A stretch of DNA of 5,685 bases from an uncultured Oscillospiraceae bacterium. Lineage in GTDB: Bacteria > Bacillota > Clostridia > Oscillospirales > Acutalibacteraceae. Shown in pieces: positions 1-5,685 of this stretch. Below the pieces are notes generated by a model. That model saw nothing but the letters and a program-made list of their open reading frames with translations. It was not told where the DNA came from and ran no database searches. Numbering within the stretch: position 1 is the first letter of the stretch; every line of letters begins with the position of its first letter. Both the position numbers and the translations under genes were made by a program. The stretch lies in assembly GCA_900554525.1 (NCBI GenBank), contig USHL01000098.1:1-5685 (forward strand). Reading direction: 5' to 3'.

Positions 1-967
1 ATATTCCCGGCTCTACAGTCATTATCATTCCCGGCTCCAGCGGAGTTTCACATAATGTATTGCAGGCAGGCGATTCATGTATCTCAAGACCGACGCTGTG
101 ACCGAGACCATGTCCGAAGCAGCCGCCGTAGCCCGCATCGGCTATTAGCGAACGTGCCGCCGCATCCACATCGCGGCACACCGCGCCCGGCCGAATCTGT
201 TCAAACGCTGCTTCCTGGGCACGCAGTACCGTTTCATATACTTCCTTCTGCCGCTCGCAAACACTTCCGACCGCCACGGTACGGGTCATATCGGAACGGT
301 AGCCTCCGCATACGGCGCCGTAGTCCATAGTTACGAAATCACCTTTTTCGATAAGCTTATCCGTCGGAACCCCGTGCGGCAGAGAAGAATTTTTTCCGGA
401 GACCGCAATAAAATCAAACGCAGTGCCCTCGCTTCCCTCACGGCGCATAAAAAATTCCATATCGAGGGCTATTTGCTTTTCCGAAATACCGGGTCTTATT
501 TTTCCGAGTATATAACCGAAAGCGTCATCGGTAATTCGCTGAGCGGCTTTAATACAGGCTATTTCCTCTTTGGATTTAACGCTGCGCTGCCGCAAAATAA
601 GCTGCTGCACCCTTCCGTCATCACTTATCTCGATTCCGGGAAGCTTATCACGTAAATCGGCAAGCTTGGATATGCTTACATATTCAGTCTCGAGAAAAAC
701 GGTCTTAACATGTTTAGCAGAAAATATTTTTCCGAGCTGCTCATATAGCCGGCCGAACAAGGTAACCCTACAGCATTTTACCTTTGATGCCGCCGCCTCG
801 TAATATCTGAAATCCACCAAAAGCTCCGCACTGTCCTGCGTTACCGCAAGATATCCCGCCGAGGACGGAAAGCCGGTATAATAAAGCCGATTTATATCGG
901 AAATAATAAGGGCCGCCTCGCCGTCATTCAGTTCCGACTGCAGGCGTAAAATCCGTTCGTTTATCAT
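1..967 (-). CDS. M24-family Xaa-Pro aminopeptidase (PepP/PepQ-like), C-terminus outside window
   Basis: Cytoplasmic two-metal peptidase of the M24B family, expected to remove residues next to proline in peptides. The minus strand reads 322 codons open from ATG at 967 to the window edge. The N-terminal creatinase-like domain spans about residues 1-125 (GFPSSAGYL near 32-40, VDFRYYE near 51-57). The catalytic pita-bread domain follows. By alignment with E. coli AMPP, the metal ligands are Asp215 (TMDYGA), Asp226 (RSDMTRT), His290 (GHGLGH) and Glu319 (TVEPG). The supporting His198 (SSLPHG) and His297 (EIHE) are also present. The last Glu ligand and roughly 30-40 residues should lie beyond base 1. 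The start is fixed by AAGAAAGG eight bases upstream and an in-frame TAA at 992-994; the ATG at 972 hits a stop after two codons. It begins inside the upstream symporter gene. PepP versus PepQ (aminopeptidase versus prolidase) cannot be settled, though family similarity to PepP/YqhT-type enzymes is favoured. Confidence 0.93.
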   Translation of the reverse strand, partial: MINERILRLQSELNDGEAALIISDINRLYYTGFPSSAGYLAVTQDSAELLVDFRYYEAAASKVKCCRVTLFGRLYEQLGKIFSAKHVKTVFLETEYVSISKLADLRDKLPGIEISDDGRVQQLILRQRSVKSKEEIACIKAAQRITDDAFGYILGKIRPGISEKQIALDMEFFMRREGSEGTAFDFIAVSGKNSSLPHGVPTDKLIEKGDFVTMDYGAVCGGYRSDMTRTVAVGSVCERQKEVYETVLRAQEAAFEQIRPGAVCRDVDAAARSLIADAGYGGCFGHGLGHSVGLEIHESPACNTLCETPLEPGMIMTVEPGI

Positions 968-2315
968 TGCATTTACCTTTCTTTCTCGTTTTTATTCTGA
1001 AGTTGTTCATGTCCTCCGCCGCCTCGCCCGAAAGCAGCATAACCGCCGTGACATTAATGCAGAGCATTATACCGTTAAAAAATGCCGAAAGCCGCCAAGC
1101 AGTATCTACACGGCAGAGAGCACCCGCGATACAGACCAGCGGATAGAACGCCGTAAAAAATCTTCTCCCGGTTTTTCCGAAGACAAAGCCGGAACATACA
1201 GAACCGTAATAACCCCAGCCTATCACGCTTGAAATTCCGAAAAGAATCATCATAACCCCTATAAGCCCGGAAGACCAGCTTCCGTAAAGAGTTGAAAACG
1301 CCGACTGTACAAGCTCGGTTGAAGCAGTACGGCCGTAGCTTATCTCTGTACCGCTGCAAAGAACGACCAATGCGGTAAGTGTGCATATAACGACGGTATC
1401 GGCAAATACCTCAAAAACTCCGTAAAGGCTTTGCCGAACCCCTTCCTCATTTTCAGCCGCCGCATGCGCCATAGCCGAAGTGCCGAGACCCGCCTCATTT
1501 GAAAAGACGCCGCGCGAGGCTCCCGCCATAACCACCGCCGGCAGAGAACCCACCAGCCCGCCGGTAACTGCCGACGGATTAAAAGCACCTTTTATTATCA
1601 TTATAAACGCTTCTTTTAAAAAATCAATATTAACTAACAGTATACCCAAAGAAAGAATTATGTATACTGCCGCCATAAACGGCACTATCTTTTCGGTAAA
1701 CATACCTATACGCTTTGACCCGCCTATCAGTACAAATGCTGTGAGCACCGCAAATGCCGCTCCGACCGCAAAGCGTATATAATAATTTTCCGCCACAGAG
1801 GTCACGGCGGCATTGGTCTGGGTAAGATTTCCGCTACATATCACCGCGAATATACCGACAACTGCAAAAAGAAAGGCGAGCGGCGCAAATGCGGCCGAAA
1901 GCCCGTTTTTTATATAATACATCGGGCCGCCGCGGTATTCACCGTCCGCCCTTTCACGATATTTAAGGGAAAGTATTATTTCCGCGACCTTTACACACAT
2001 TCCGAGCAGAGCGCTCACCCACATCCAAAATACCGCGCCCGCGCCGCCCAGTGATATAGCTCCCGCCACCCCGGCAATATTACCGGTTCCAACCGTCGCC
2101 GAAAGCGCCGTGCAGGCAGACTGGAAAGGTGAAACACCGCCGGCTTTTTTCTTTCTTGAAAAAATTCCGCCGAGCGCCTGCGATATCGCGGCAGGAAGAT
2201 ATCTGAACTGAAAAAAACGGCTTTTAAAAGTCAGATATATGCCGCAGAAGATTAAAAAAACAAACGGCAGTATGCCGGAAATGAAATTTTCAAGCCATAA
2301 CAAAATATCAGTCAT
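924..2315 (-). CDS. AGCS-family sodium:alanine/glycine symporter
   Basis: Inner-membrane transporter of the alanine-or-glycine:cation symporter family, which couples uptake of small neutral amino acids to Na+ (or H+). Its 463 residues match the family's usual 450-480. Family blocks in order: TALSATVGTGNIAGVAGAIS (69-88) and FWMW (96-99); YRGGPMYYIKNGL (127-139); ASRGVFSNEAGLGTSAMAHA (266-285), the most diagnostic stretch; and IGWGYYGSVC (365-374). Hydrophobic segments run throughout, and the protein ends in a basic, hydrophilic tail (KTRKKGK, 442-448). An ATG at 2330 is in frame but its codons contain the Shine-Dalgarno AGGGAGG. That site sits five bases before the ATG at 2315, so the shorter form beginning MTDILLW is chosen. 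The family often has LGGPGA where this protein has LGGAGA (residues 89-94), probably a tolerated change. Substrate (alanine, glycine or glutamine) cannot be read from sequence. It is the first gene of the leftward group, upstream of the peptidase. Confidence 0.95.
   Translation of the reverse strand: MTDILLWLENFISGILPFVFLIFCGIYLTFKSRFFQFRYLPAAISQALGGIFSRKKKAGGVSPFQSACTALSATVGTGNIAGVAGAISLGGAGAVFWMWVSALLGMCVKVAEIILSLKYRERADGEYRGGPMYYIKNGLSAAFAPLAFLFAVVGIFAVICSGNLTQTNAAVTSVAENYYIRFAVGAAFAVLTAFVLIGGSKRIGMFTEKIVPFMAAVYIILSLGILLVNIDFLKEAFIMIIKGAFNPSAVTGGLVGSLPAVVMAGASRGVFSNEAGLGTSAMAHAAAENEEGVRQSLYGVFEVFADTVVICTLTALVVLCSGTEISYGRTASTELVQSAFSTLYGSWSSGLIGVMMILFGISSVIGWGYYGSVCSGFVFGKTGRRFFTAFYPLVCIAGALCRVDTAWRLSAFFNGIMLCINVTAVMLLSGEAAEDMNNFRIKTRKKGKCNDKRTDFTPAVGTE
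976..983 (-). promoter_or_regulatory. Ribosome binding site of the Xaa-Pro peptidase, inside the symporter gene
   Basis: The minus strand reads AAGAAAGG, eight bases before the ATG at 967. It lies within the last codons of the upstream symporter gene. The peptidase therefore has its own initiation site while its mRNA start region is still being translated in another frame. Confidence 0.7.
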
Positions 2316-2320
2316 ATATG

Positions 2321-2327
2321 CCTCCCT
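2321..2327 (-). promoter_or_regulatory. Ribosome binding site that decides the symporter start
   Basis: The minus strand reads AGGGAGG, a near-perfect Shine-Dalgarno, with five bases to the ATG at 2315. It lies downstream of the alternative ATG at 2330, which has no comparable site before it. This moves the start 15 bases in from the longest open frame. Confidence 0.8.
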
Positions 2328-2370
2328 CATTCAAGGATATTACTTACAGCCGAGTTTTATGATAATTCAC

Positions 2371-2386
2371 ACAATATTACTATTGT
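2371..2386. repeat. Inverted repeat overlapping the -35 region (possible operator)
   Basis: ACAATA-ttac-TATTGT: six-base arms that match perfectly, with a four-base centre. The right arm covers the first four bases of the proposed -35 hexamer of the rightward promoter. A repressor site is possible, but arms this short in AT-rich DNA also arise by chance. Confidence 0.3.
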
Positions 2387-2411
2387 TTATTCGACAAAAA
2401 TATTGTATAAT
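2383..2411 (+). promoter_or_regulatory. Sigma-A-type promoter for the desulfurase-thiI-pncC-srtB operon
   Basis: A perfect TATAAT -10 box lies at 2406-2411. A TTGTTT -35 box (three of six consensus bases, including the TTG) lies at 2383-2388, with an ideal 17-base spacer. Transcription would start near 2417-2419, giving a leader of about 27 bases before the TTG start at 2445, with the Shine-Dalgarno inside it. This also rules out the longest open frame (from TTG at 2403), which would begin at the -10 box. Confidence 0.7.
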
Positions 2412-2416
2412 ATTTT
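2397..2416. repeat. AT-rich inverted repeat centred on the -10 box
   Basis: AAAATATT-gtat-AATATTTT: eight-base arms, perfectly complementary, around a four-base centre. The repeat spans the whole TATAAT box, so a protein bound here would block RNA polymerase. It may equally be a product of the base composition, as no other copy is visible in the window. Confidence 0.3.
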
Positions 2417-2430
2417 ATGTATACGATTAC

Positions 2431-2435
2431 GGAGG
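2431..2435 (+). promoter_or_regulatory. Ribosome binding site for the TTG-started cysteine desulfurase
   Basis: GGAGG lies nine bases before the TTG at 2445-2447. It is the only strong site near the 5' end of the frame. With the family-typical N-terminus that begins there, it fixes the start at TTG. Confidence 0.8.
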
Positions 2436-2444
2436 AAAATCTTT

Positions 2445-3581
2445 TTGGAGCATATAGTTTATCTCGACAACAGCTCTACCACAAAGCCCTGCGGCAGAGC
2501 AGTCAAATATATGAACGAGGCGCTGGAAAAATACTGGGGAAATCCCTCTTCCCTGCATACGCTCGGAATGGAGGCGGAAATCGCCGTCAGCTCTGCGCGC
2601 AAAGCAGCGGCAAAATCAATCGGTGCCCGCGCCGATGAAATTATTTTTACCGGCAGCGGTACCGAAGCCAACAACACCGCCCTGCTCACGGCACTTCGCG
2701 GAAAAGCCCGAGGCGGCAGAATCATCACTACCTCAATAGAGCATCCGTCGGTTCTTGAAACCGTGAAGCGGCTTGAAAATGAGGGCTTTGAGGTTATACG
2801 CCTGAAACCCCGTCCCGACGGTAAAATTGAGCTTAAGGCGCTTGAAGAATGCCTGACTGCTGACACGGTTATGGCAAGCATTATGCTTGTCAACAACGAA
2901 ATAGGCGCTATACAGCCGATAGCCGAGGCTGTTAGAATCGTAAAAGCGGCCGCACCGAGAGCACTGTTTCACTGCGATGCCGTTCAAGGCTACGGAAAGC
3001 TGCCGATGGACGTCAAAAAATCAGGCGTCGACCTTATGACAGCCAGCGCGCATAAGATACACGGTCCTAAAGGAATAGGCTTTTTATTTGTGAAAAAAGG
3101 CACCGCGCTTTCACCTCTTATTACCGGCGGCGGTCAGGAAAATGGACTTCGCTCAGGAACGGAGCCGGTTCCGCTCATCTGCGGCTTCAAAGGTGCCATA
3201 GAAGAACTTCCCGTACTCTCGGAGCAGTATGACCGTCAGTCAGAGCTTAACGCTTATGCAAGAACGCTCCTTTCAAAATGCGGGGGCCTGGTATTCAATT
3301 CACCAGATGACGCACTCCCCTATATTCTCAATATATCGCTGCCGGGCTATCGTTCAGAAACCCTTTTGCATTTTCTTGAACGCAAAGGCATTTTTGTCTC
3401 AAGCGGGAGCGCCTGTGCGAAAGGCGCGGGCAGCTATGTTTTAAAGGAAATAGGTCTTGACCGACGCAGAACAGACGGTGCGCTTCGTATAAGCTTCAGC
3501 CGTGACAATACAAAAGAAGACGTTGAGCGGCTTTACTCAGCCCTTTGCGAGGCGGTAAAGCAGCTCAGAAAGGCAGATTAA
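2445..3581 (+). CDS. NifS/NifZ-type cysteine desulfurase, probable sulfur donor to ThiI
   Basis: PLP-dependent class V aminotransferase-fold enzyme that takes sulfur from L-cysteine, releasing alanine and leaving a persulfide on its active-site Cys. From the TTG start it has 378 residues, the normal size. Visible features: the N-terminal strand VYLDNSSTT (5-13); GSGTEANN (70-77), the cofactor phosphate region; His100 (IEHPS), which stacks on PLP; Asp178 and Gln181 (DAVQ); the PLP Lys204 in SAHKIHGPKG; and the catalytic Cys324 in SSGSACAKG. The longest open frame begins 42 bases earlier but overlaps the promoter, so TTG at 2445 (MEHIVYLD) is preferred. It is the first gene of the rightward operon. 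Its TAA stop is followed without a gap by the ATG of thiI. In Bacillus subtilis the same pair (nifZ-thiI) works as a dedicated relay for tRNA 4-thiouridine, and this neighbourhood implies that role rather than general Fe-S assembly. No scaffold protein gene (iscU/sufU) is nearby. Confidence 0.95.
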   Translation: MEHIVYLDNSSTTKPCGRAVKYMNEALEKYWGNPSSLHTLGMEAEIAVSSARKAAAKSIGARADEIIFTGSGTEANNTALLTALRGKARGGRIITTSIEHPSVLETVKRLENEGFEVIRLKPRPDGKIELKALEECLTADTVMASIMLVNNEIGAIQPIAEAVRIVKAAAPRALFHCDAVQGYGKLPMDVKKSGVDLMTASAHKIHGPKGIGFLFVKKGTALSPLITGGGQENGLRSGTEPVPLICGFKGAIEELPVLSEQYDRQSELNAYARTLLSKCGGLVFNSPDDALPYILNISLPGYRSETLLHFLERKGIFVSSGSACAKGAGSYVLKEIGLDRRRTDGALRISFSRDNTKEDVERLYSALCEAVKQLRKAD

Positions 3582-4751
3582 ATGAAAGAAATAATACTTA
3601 TAAAAAACGGCGAGCTGGCGCTCAAGGGCCTGAACCGCTGTAATTTTGAGGATATACTGATAAAAAATATACGCCGCAGATTAAAGGATATCGGTAAAGT
3701 CAGCGTCCGCAAGGCGCAGTCCGCAATATACATAGAGCCTGAAGAAGACGGCTACGATTTTGAAGAGGCGCTCAGGCGCGTAAAAAAGATATTCGGCATA
3801 GCGGCTTTCAGCCGCGCCTGTGTCTGTGAAAAAACAATCGGGGACATACTTTCAAAAGCCACTGAATATCTTAGTTCTGTAATGGAAAACATAAAAACGT
3901 TTAAGGTTGAGGCAAAACGAGCCGACAAACGCTTTCCTCTCACCTCCCCGCAGATCTGCGCCGAGCTGGGGGCGGCTCTGCTCAAAAAATATCCTCACCT
4001 TTCTGTTGATGTGCATAATCCGGACCGCATTGTTTACGTCGAGATACGTGATTACGCCGCGTATGTCAGAGCCGAACAGCTCCACGGGGCGGGAGGTCTG
4101 CCGGTAGGTACTGCCGGAAATGCCTCTGTACTGATATCCGGCGGTATCGACAGCCCGGTCGCGGCCTGGATGATGGCAAAACGCGGTCTTCGTCTCAATG
4201 CCGTTCATTTTGCGAGCCCTCCCTACACCAGTCCGCGCGCCGAATTAAAAGTCCGCACTCTGCTTTCCAAGGTAGCTGAATACAGCGGCACGGTAAATTT
4301 GGCGATTGTACCCTTTACCGAAATTCAGGACGAAATCGCTAAAAACTGTCCGGAAGATTATTTTACCCTCATAATGCGCAGAATGATGATGCGCATAGCA
4401 GAAAGGCTGGCGCGGAAAAACGGAAGTCTCGCGCTCATTACGGGCGAAAGCCTCGGTCAGGTTGCGAGTCAGACCCTGCACGCCCTTGTCACCACCGACA
4501 GTGTAATAGATATGCCGGTTCTGCGCCCGCTTATCGGTATGGATAAGGAAGAAATAATAAAAATATCTCGCGCTATCGATACCTTTGAAACCTCTGTCCT
4601 GCCTTATGAGGACTGCTGTACCGTTTTTACCCCGCGTCATCCGAAAACGCGTCCGACTCTCGACGGCTGCGCCGAGGCGGAAGCAAAGCTTGATATCTGC
4701 ACACTTACAGAAAAGGCCGTACGTGAAACCGAATTTTCTTTTATAGACTGA
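3582..4751 (+). CDS. thiI: tRNA 4-thiouridine synthase ThiI, form without rhodanese domain
   Basis: Cytoplasmic tRNA sulfurtransferase that adenylates U8 and places sulfur there, giving 4-thiouridine; ThiI also supplies sulfur for thiamine thiazole in some bacteria. Its 389 residues cover the N-terminal ferredoxin-like domain (about 1-60, with ELALKGLNRCNFE), the THUMP tRNA-binding domain (about 60-165), and the PP-loop ATP domain starting at VLISGGIDSPVAAW (183-196). GESLGQVASQT (288-298) is the second well-conserved PP-loop-domain block. The C-terminal YEDCCTVFTPRHPKTRP (342-358) has adjacent Cys345/Cys346, one of which probably carries the transferred sulfur. The protein ends soon after, so the C-terminal rhodanese domain of the E. 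coli protein is absent, as in Bacillus ThiI, which receives sulfur from a partner desulfurase. That partner is the gene immediately upstream: its TAA and this ATG touch. AAAGG eight bases before the ATG serves as ribosome binding site. Confidence 0.97.
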   Translation: MKEIILIKNGELALKGLNRCNFEDILIKNIRRRLKDIGKVSVRKAQSAIYIEPEEDGYDFEEALRRVKKIFGIAAFSRACVCEKTIGDILSKATEYLSSVMENIKTFKVEAKRADKRFPLTSPQICAELGAALLKKYPHLSVDVHNPDRIVYVEIRDYAAYVRAEQLHGAGGLPVGTAGNASVLISGGIDSPVAAWMMAKRGLRLNAVHFASPPYTSPRAELKVRTLLSKVAEYSGTVNLAIVPFTEIQDEIAKNCPEDYFTLIMRRMMMRIAERLARKNGSLALITGESLGQVASQTLHALVTTDSVIDMPVLRPLIGMDKEEIIKISRAIDTFETSVLPYEDCCTVFTPRHPKTRPTLDGCAEAEAKLDICTLTEKAVRETEFSFID

Positions 4752-4765
4752 GGAAGCGTTAAAAA

Positions 4766-5254
4766 ATGGACAAAAATATTTCTTTTCTCGCCGAGCATCT
4801 TATCAGGCTGCTCGATGAAAAATCCCTGAAAATTGCTGCTGCGGAATCCTGCACCGGCGGTCTTTTGTCGGCATATCTTACCTCCGTTCCGGGCGTGTCC
4901 TCCGTGTTTGAGCTCGGCATTACCTCTTACTCCTGCCGCATCAAGCACAGCGTGTTAGGCGTTGAATCCGAAACTCTCGAACACTGCGGCGCAATAAGCC
5001 AAGATACCGCGGCTCAGATGGCGGAAAACATTAAACGCATTTCAGGCGCGGACATAGGCATTTCGGTCACGGGGGCAGCGGGGCCCGACGGTTCCGAGGG
5101 ACATGCGCCGGGACTTGTATATATCGCGGCGTCTTTCAGCGGAAACACGCGTATCAAAAAGCTTGACATAGAACCTCTCGGCAGAGAGCATGTACGCGGT
5201 CAGGCAGTAAAAGAAGTATTAAAGCTTGCTATTGAATGTGCGAAGGAAGTTTGA
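4766..5254 (+). CDS. pncC: Nicotinamide-nucleotide amidase PncC (CinA C-terminal domain protein)
   Basis: Deamidates nicotinamide mononucleotide to nicotinate mononucleotide, returning it to NAD synthesis. The 162-residue protein is a stand-alone CinA C-terminal domain; the N-terminal molybdopterin-binding-like COG1058 domain of full CinA is absent. Diagnostic blocks are AAESCTGGLLSAYL (25-38, Ser28 the likely nucleophile), GITSYSCRIKHSVLGV (51-66, Lys60 at a conserved position), GAISQDTAAQMAENI (75-89) and SVTGAAGPDG (100-109). The ATG is preceded by AGGAAG nine bases upstream, which overlaps the thiI stop codon (TGAGGAAG), so translation is probably coupled to thiI. The usual GPDGGSE is slightly altered here to GPDGSEGH. 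Older annotations call such genes competence/damage-inducible protein; nothing here indicates competence. Confidence 0.93.
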   Translation: MDKNISFLAEHLIRLLDEKSLKIAAAESCTGGLLSAYLTSVPGVSSVFELGITSYSCRIKHSVLGVESETLEHCGAISQDTAAQMAENIKRISGADIGISVTGAAGPDGSEGHAPGLVYIAASFSGNTRIKKLDIEPLGREHVRGQAVKEVLKLAIECAKEV

Positions 5255-5255
5255 A

Positions 5256-5685
5256 ATGAATCACGCAAAACCGAGAAAAACATTTAAAGAAAGAATGTAC
5301 GGGCTTTATTTATCTTATATACCAAACCGACGGGATAACATAAAGCAAATCATAATCAAGGTATTTTTTCTGGTCTCGCTTACCGTACTGATAATCTCAT
5401 CTGTCTATCTCACAAATTATTTTCTTACCGCTAACCGGCAGGACAGTATAATAAACGATTCACGCGAGATATGGCACAGCGCGCTTAACGACAGCGCCGA
5501 TGCCGTAAACAAGCCAAGCGAAGATGTCAACGCCCTTATGCTCAAAGAAAATTCCGATTATAAGGGCTGGATTACAATCAGCAACACCAAGGTTGACAAT
5601 CCTATCTATCAGACCGACAATAACGATTTTTACCTTAACCATAACCAGCAGAAGAAAAAAAGCGCCTACGGCGCCCTCTTCTTTG
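5256..5685 (+). CDS. srtB: Class B sortase, N-terminal 143 residues (cut by window end)
   Basis: Membrane-anchored cysteine transpeptidase that cleaves surface proteins at a sorting signal and links them to the cell wall or to pilins. Starting at ATG 5256, a basic cytoplasmic stretch (about 1-31) leads to one membrane segment (about 32-57, IIIKVFFLVSLTVLIISSVY). An extracellular linker of about 40 residues follows. The sortase core then opens with ENSDYKGWITISNTKVDNPI (98-117), QTDNNDFYLNHN (119-130) and YGALFF (138-143), matching the class B pattern of GWI, NP(I/V)-Q, DN-YL and the GxxF strand. The catalytic His, Cys and Arg should all lie past base 5685, so activity cannot be judged. Only one base separates it from the pncC stop, and AAGGAAG (5243-5249) inside pncC is its ribosome binding site. 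It probably belongs to the same transcript, though no sorting substrate gene is visible here. Confidence 0.9.
   Translation, partial: MNHAKPRKTFKERMYGLYLSYIPNRRDNIKQIIIKVFFLVSLTVLIISSVYLTNYFLTANRQDSIINDSREIWHSALNDSADAVNKPSEDVNALMLKENSDYKGWITISNTKVDNPIYQTDNNDFYLNHNQQKKKSAYGALFF

Noticed and set aside
55..803. Three plus-strand open frames (55-330, 374-655, 570-803)
   Set aside because: They lie opposite the Xaa-Pro peptidase, whose minus-strand reading carries all the expected motifs. Their translations are arginine/serine-rich, without family features, and have no ribosome binding sites that stand out.
2337..2365. Possible minus-strand promoter for the symporter: TTATCA (2360-2365), 17 bases, TAATAT (2337-2342)
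   Set aside because: Each box matches consensus at only four of six positions in AT-rich DNA, and the resulting leader would be only about 15 bases. A promoter for the symporter must exist hereabouts, but this one is not strong enough to call.
2459..2987. Minus-strand frames opposite the cysteine desulfurase (2459-2896, 2733-2987)
   Set aside because: The plus-strand desulfurase has complete catalytic motifs in this stretch. The antisense frames are shadows of its codon pattern.
3852..4948. Minus-strand frames opposite thiI and pncC (3852-4208, 4245-4640, 4637-4948)
   Set aside because: They lack recognisable domains and overlap well-supported genes on the plus strand.
5662..5674. Short inverted repeat GCGCC-tac-GGCGC near the right edge
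   Set aside because: It is inside the sortase core coding sequence (SAYGAL) with five-base arms and no following T-run, so it is not a terminator or a regulatory site.
1..5685. Search for CRISPR arrays, tRNA/rRNA genes, insertion sequences, riboswitches, attachment sites or defence genes
   Set aside because: Genes fill nearly all of the window and the only real gap (2328-2444) holds a simple promoter region. No direct-repeat arrays, cloverleaf-like segments, transposase motifs or aptamer-like leader structure were seen.

Overview
The window looks like ordinary chromosome from a low-to-moderate GC Gram-positive anaerobe, most likely Clostridia (Bacillota). Four things suggest this: a class B sortase, a cysteine desulfurase directly followed by a ThiI that lacks a rhodanese domain (the arrangement known from Bacillus and relatives), strong purine-rich Shine-Dalgarno sites with a TTG start, and very tightly packed operons. 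A family-level assignment (for example Oscillospiraceae/Ruminococcaceae) would be a guess.

Layout: two divergent gene groups share an AT-rich control region at about 2328-2444. Leftward (minus strand) come an AGCS-family sodium:amino-acid symporter (2315-924) and then an M24-family Xaa-Pro aminopeptidase (967 to beyond base 1, nearly complete). The peptidase starts inside the end of the symporter gene, with a 44-base overlap. Rightward (plus strand) come a NifS/NifZ-type cysteine desulfurase (2445-3581), thiI (3582-4751), a stand-alone CinA C-terminal-domain protein, PncC (4766-5254), and the first 143 codons of a class B sortase (5256 to the window end). All junctions in the rightward group are 0-14 bases and no terminator is visible, so it reads as one operon.

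Function: the desulfurase and ThiI should form a dedicated sulfur relay for 4-thiouridine at tRNA position 8, and possibly for thiamine thiazole synthesis. PncC recycles nicotinamide mononucleotide. The sortase anchors surface proteins outside the cell and has no obvious functional tie to the genes before it. The leftward pair fits peptide and amino-acid use: a cytoplasmic peptidase that trims proline-containing peptides, and a small-neutral-amino-acid symporter.

I do not see an undescribed system here. Every gene belongs to a recognisable family. The points worth a second look are the operon arrangement, the 44-base overlap, the corrected starts of two genes, and two small inverted repeats over the central promoter.
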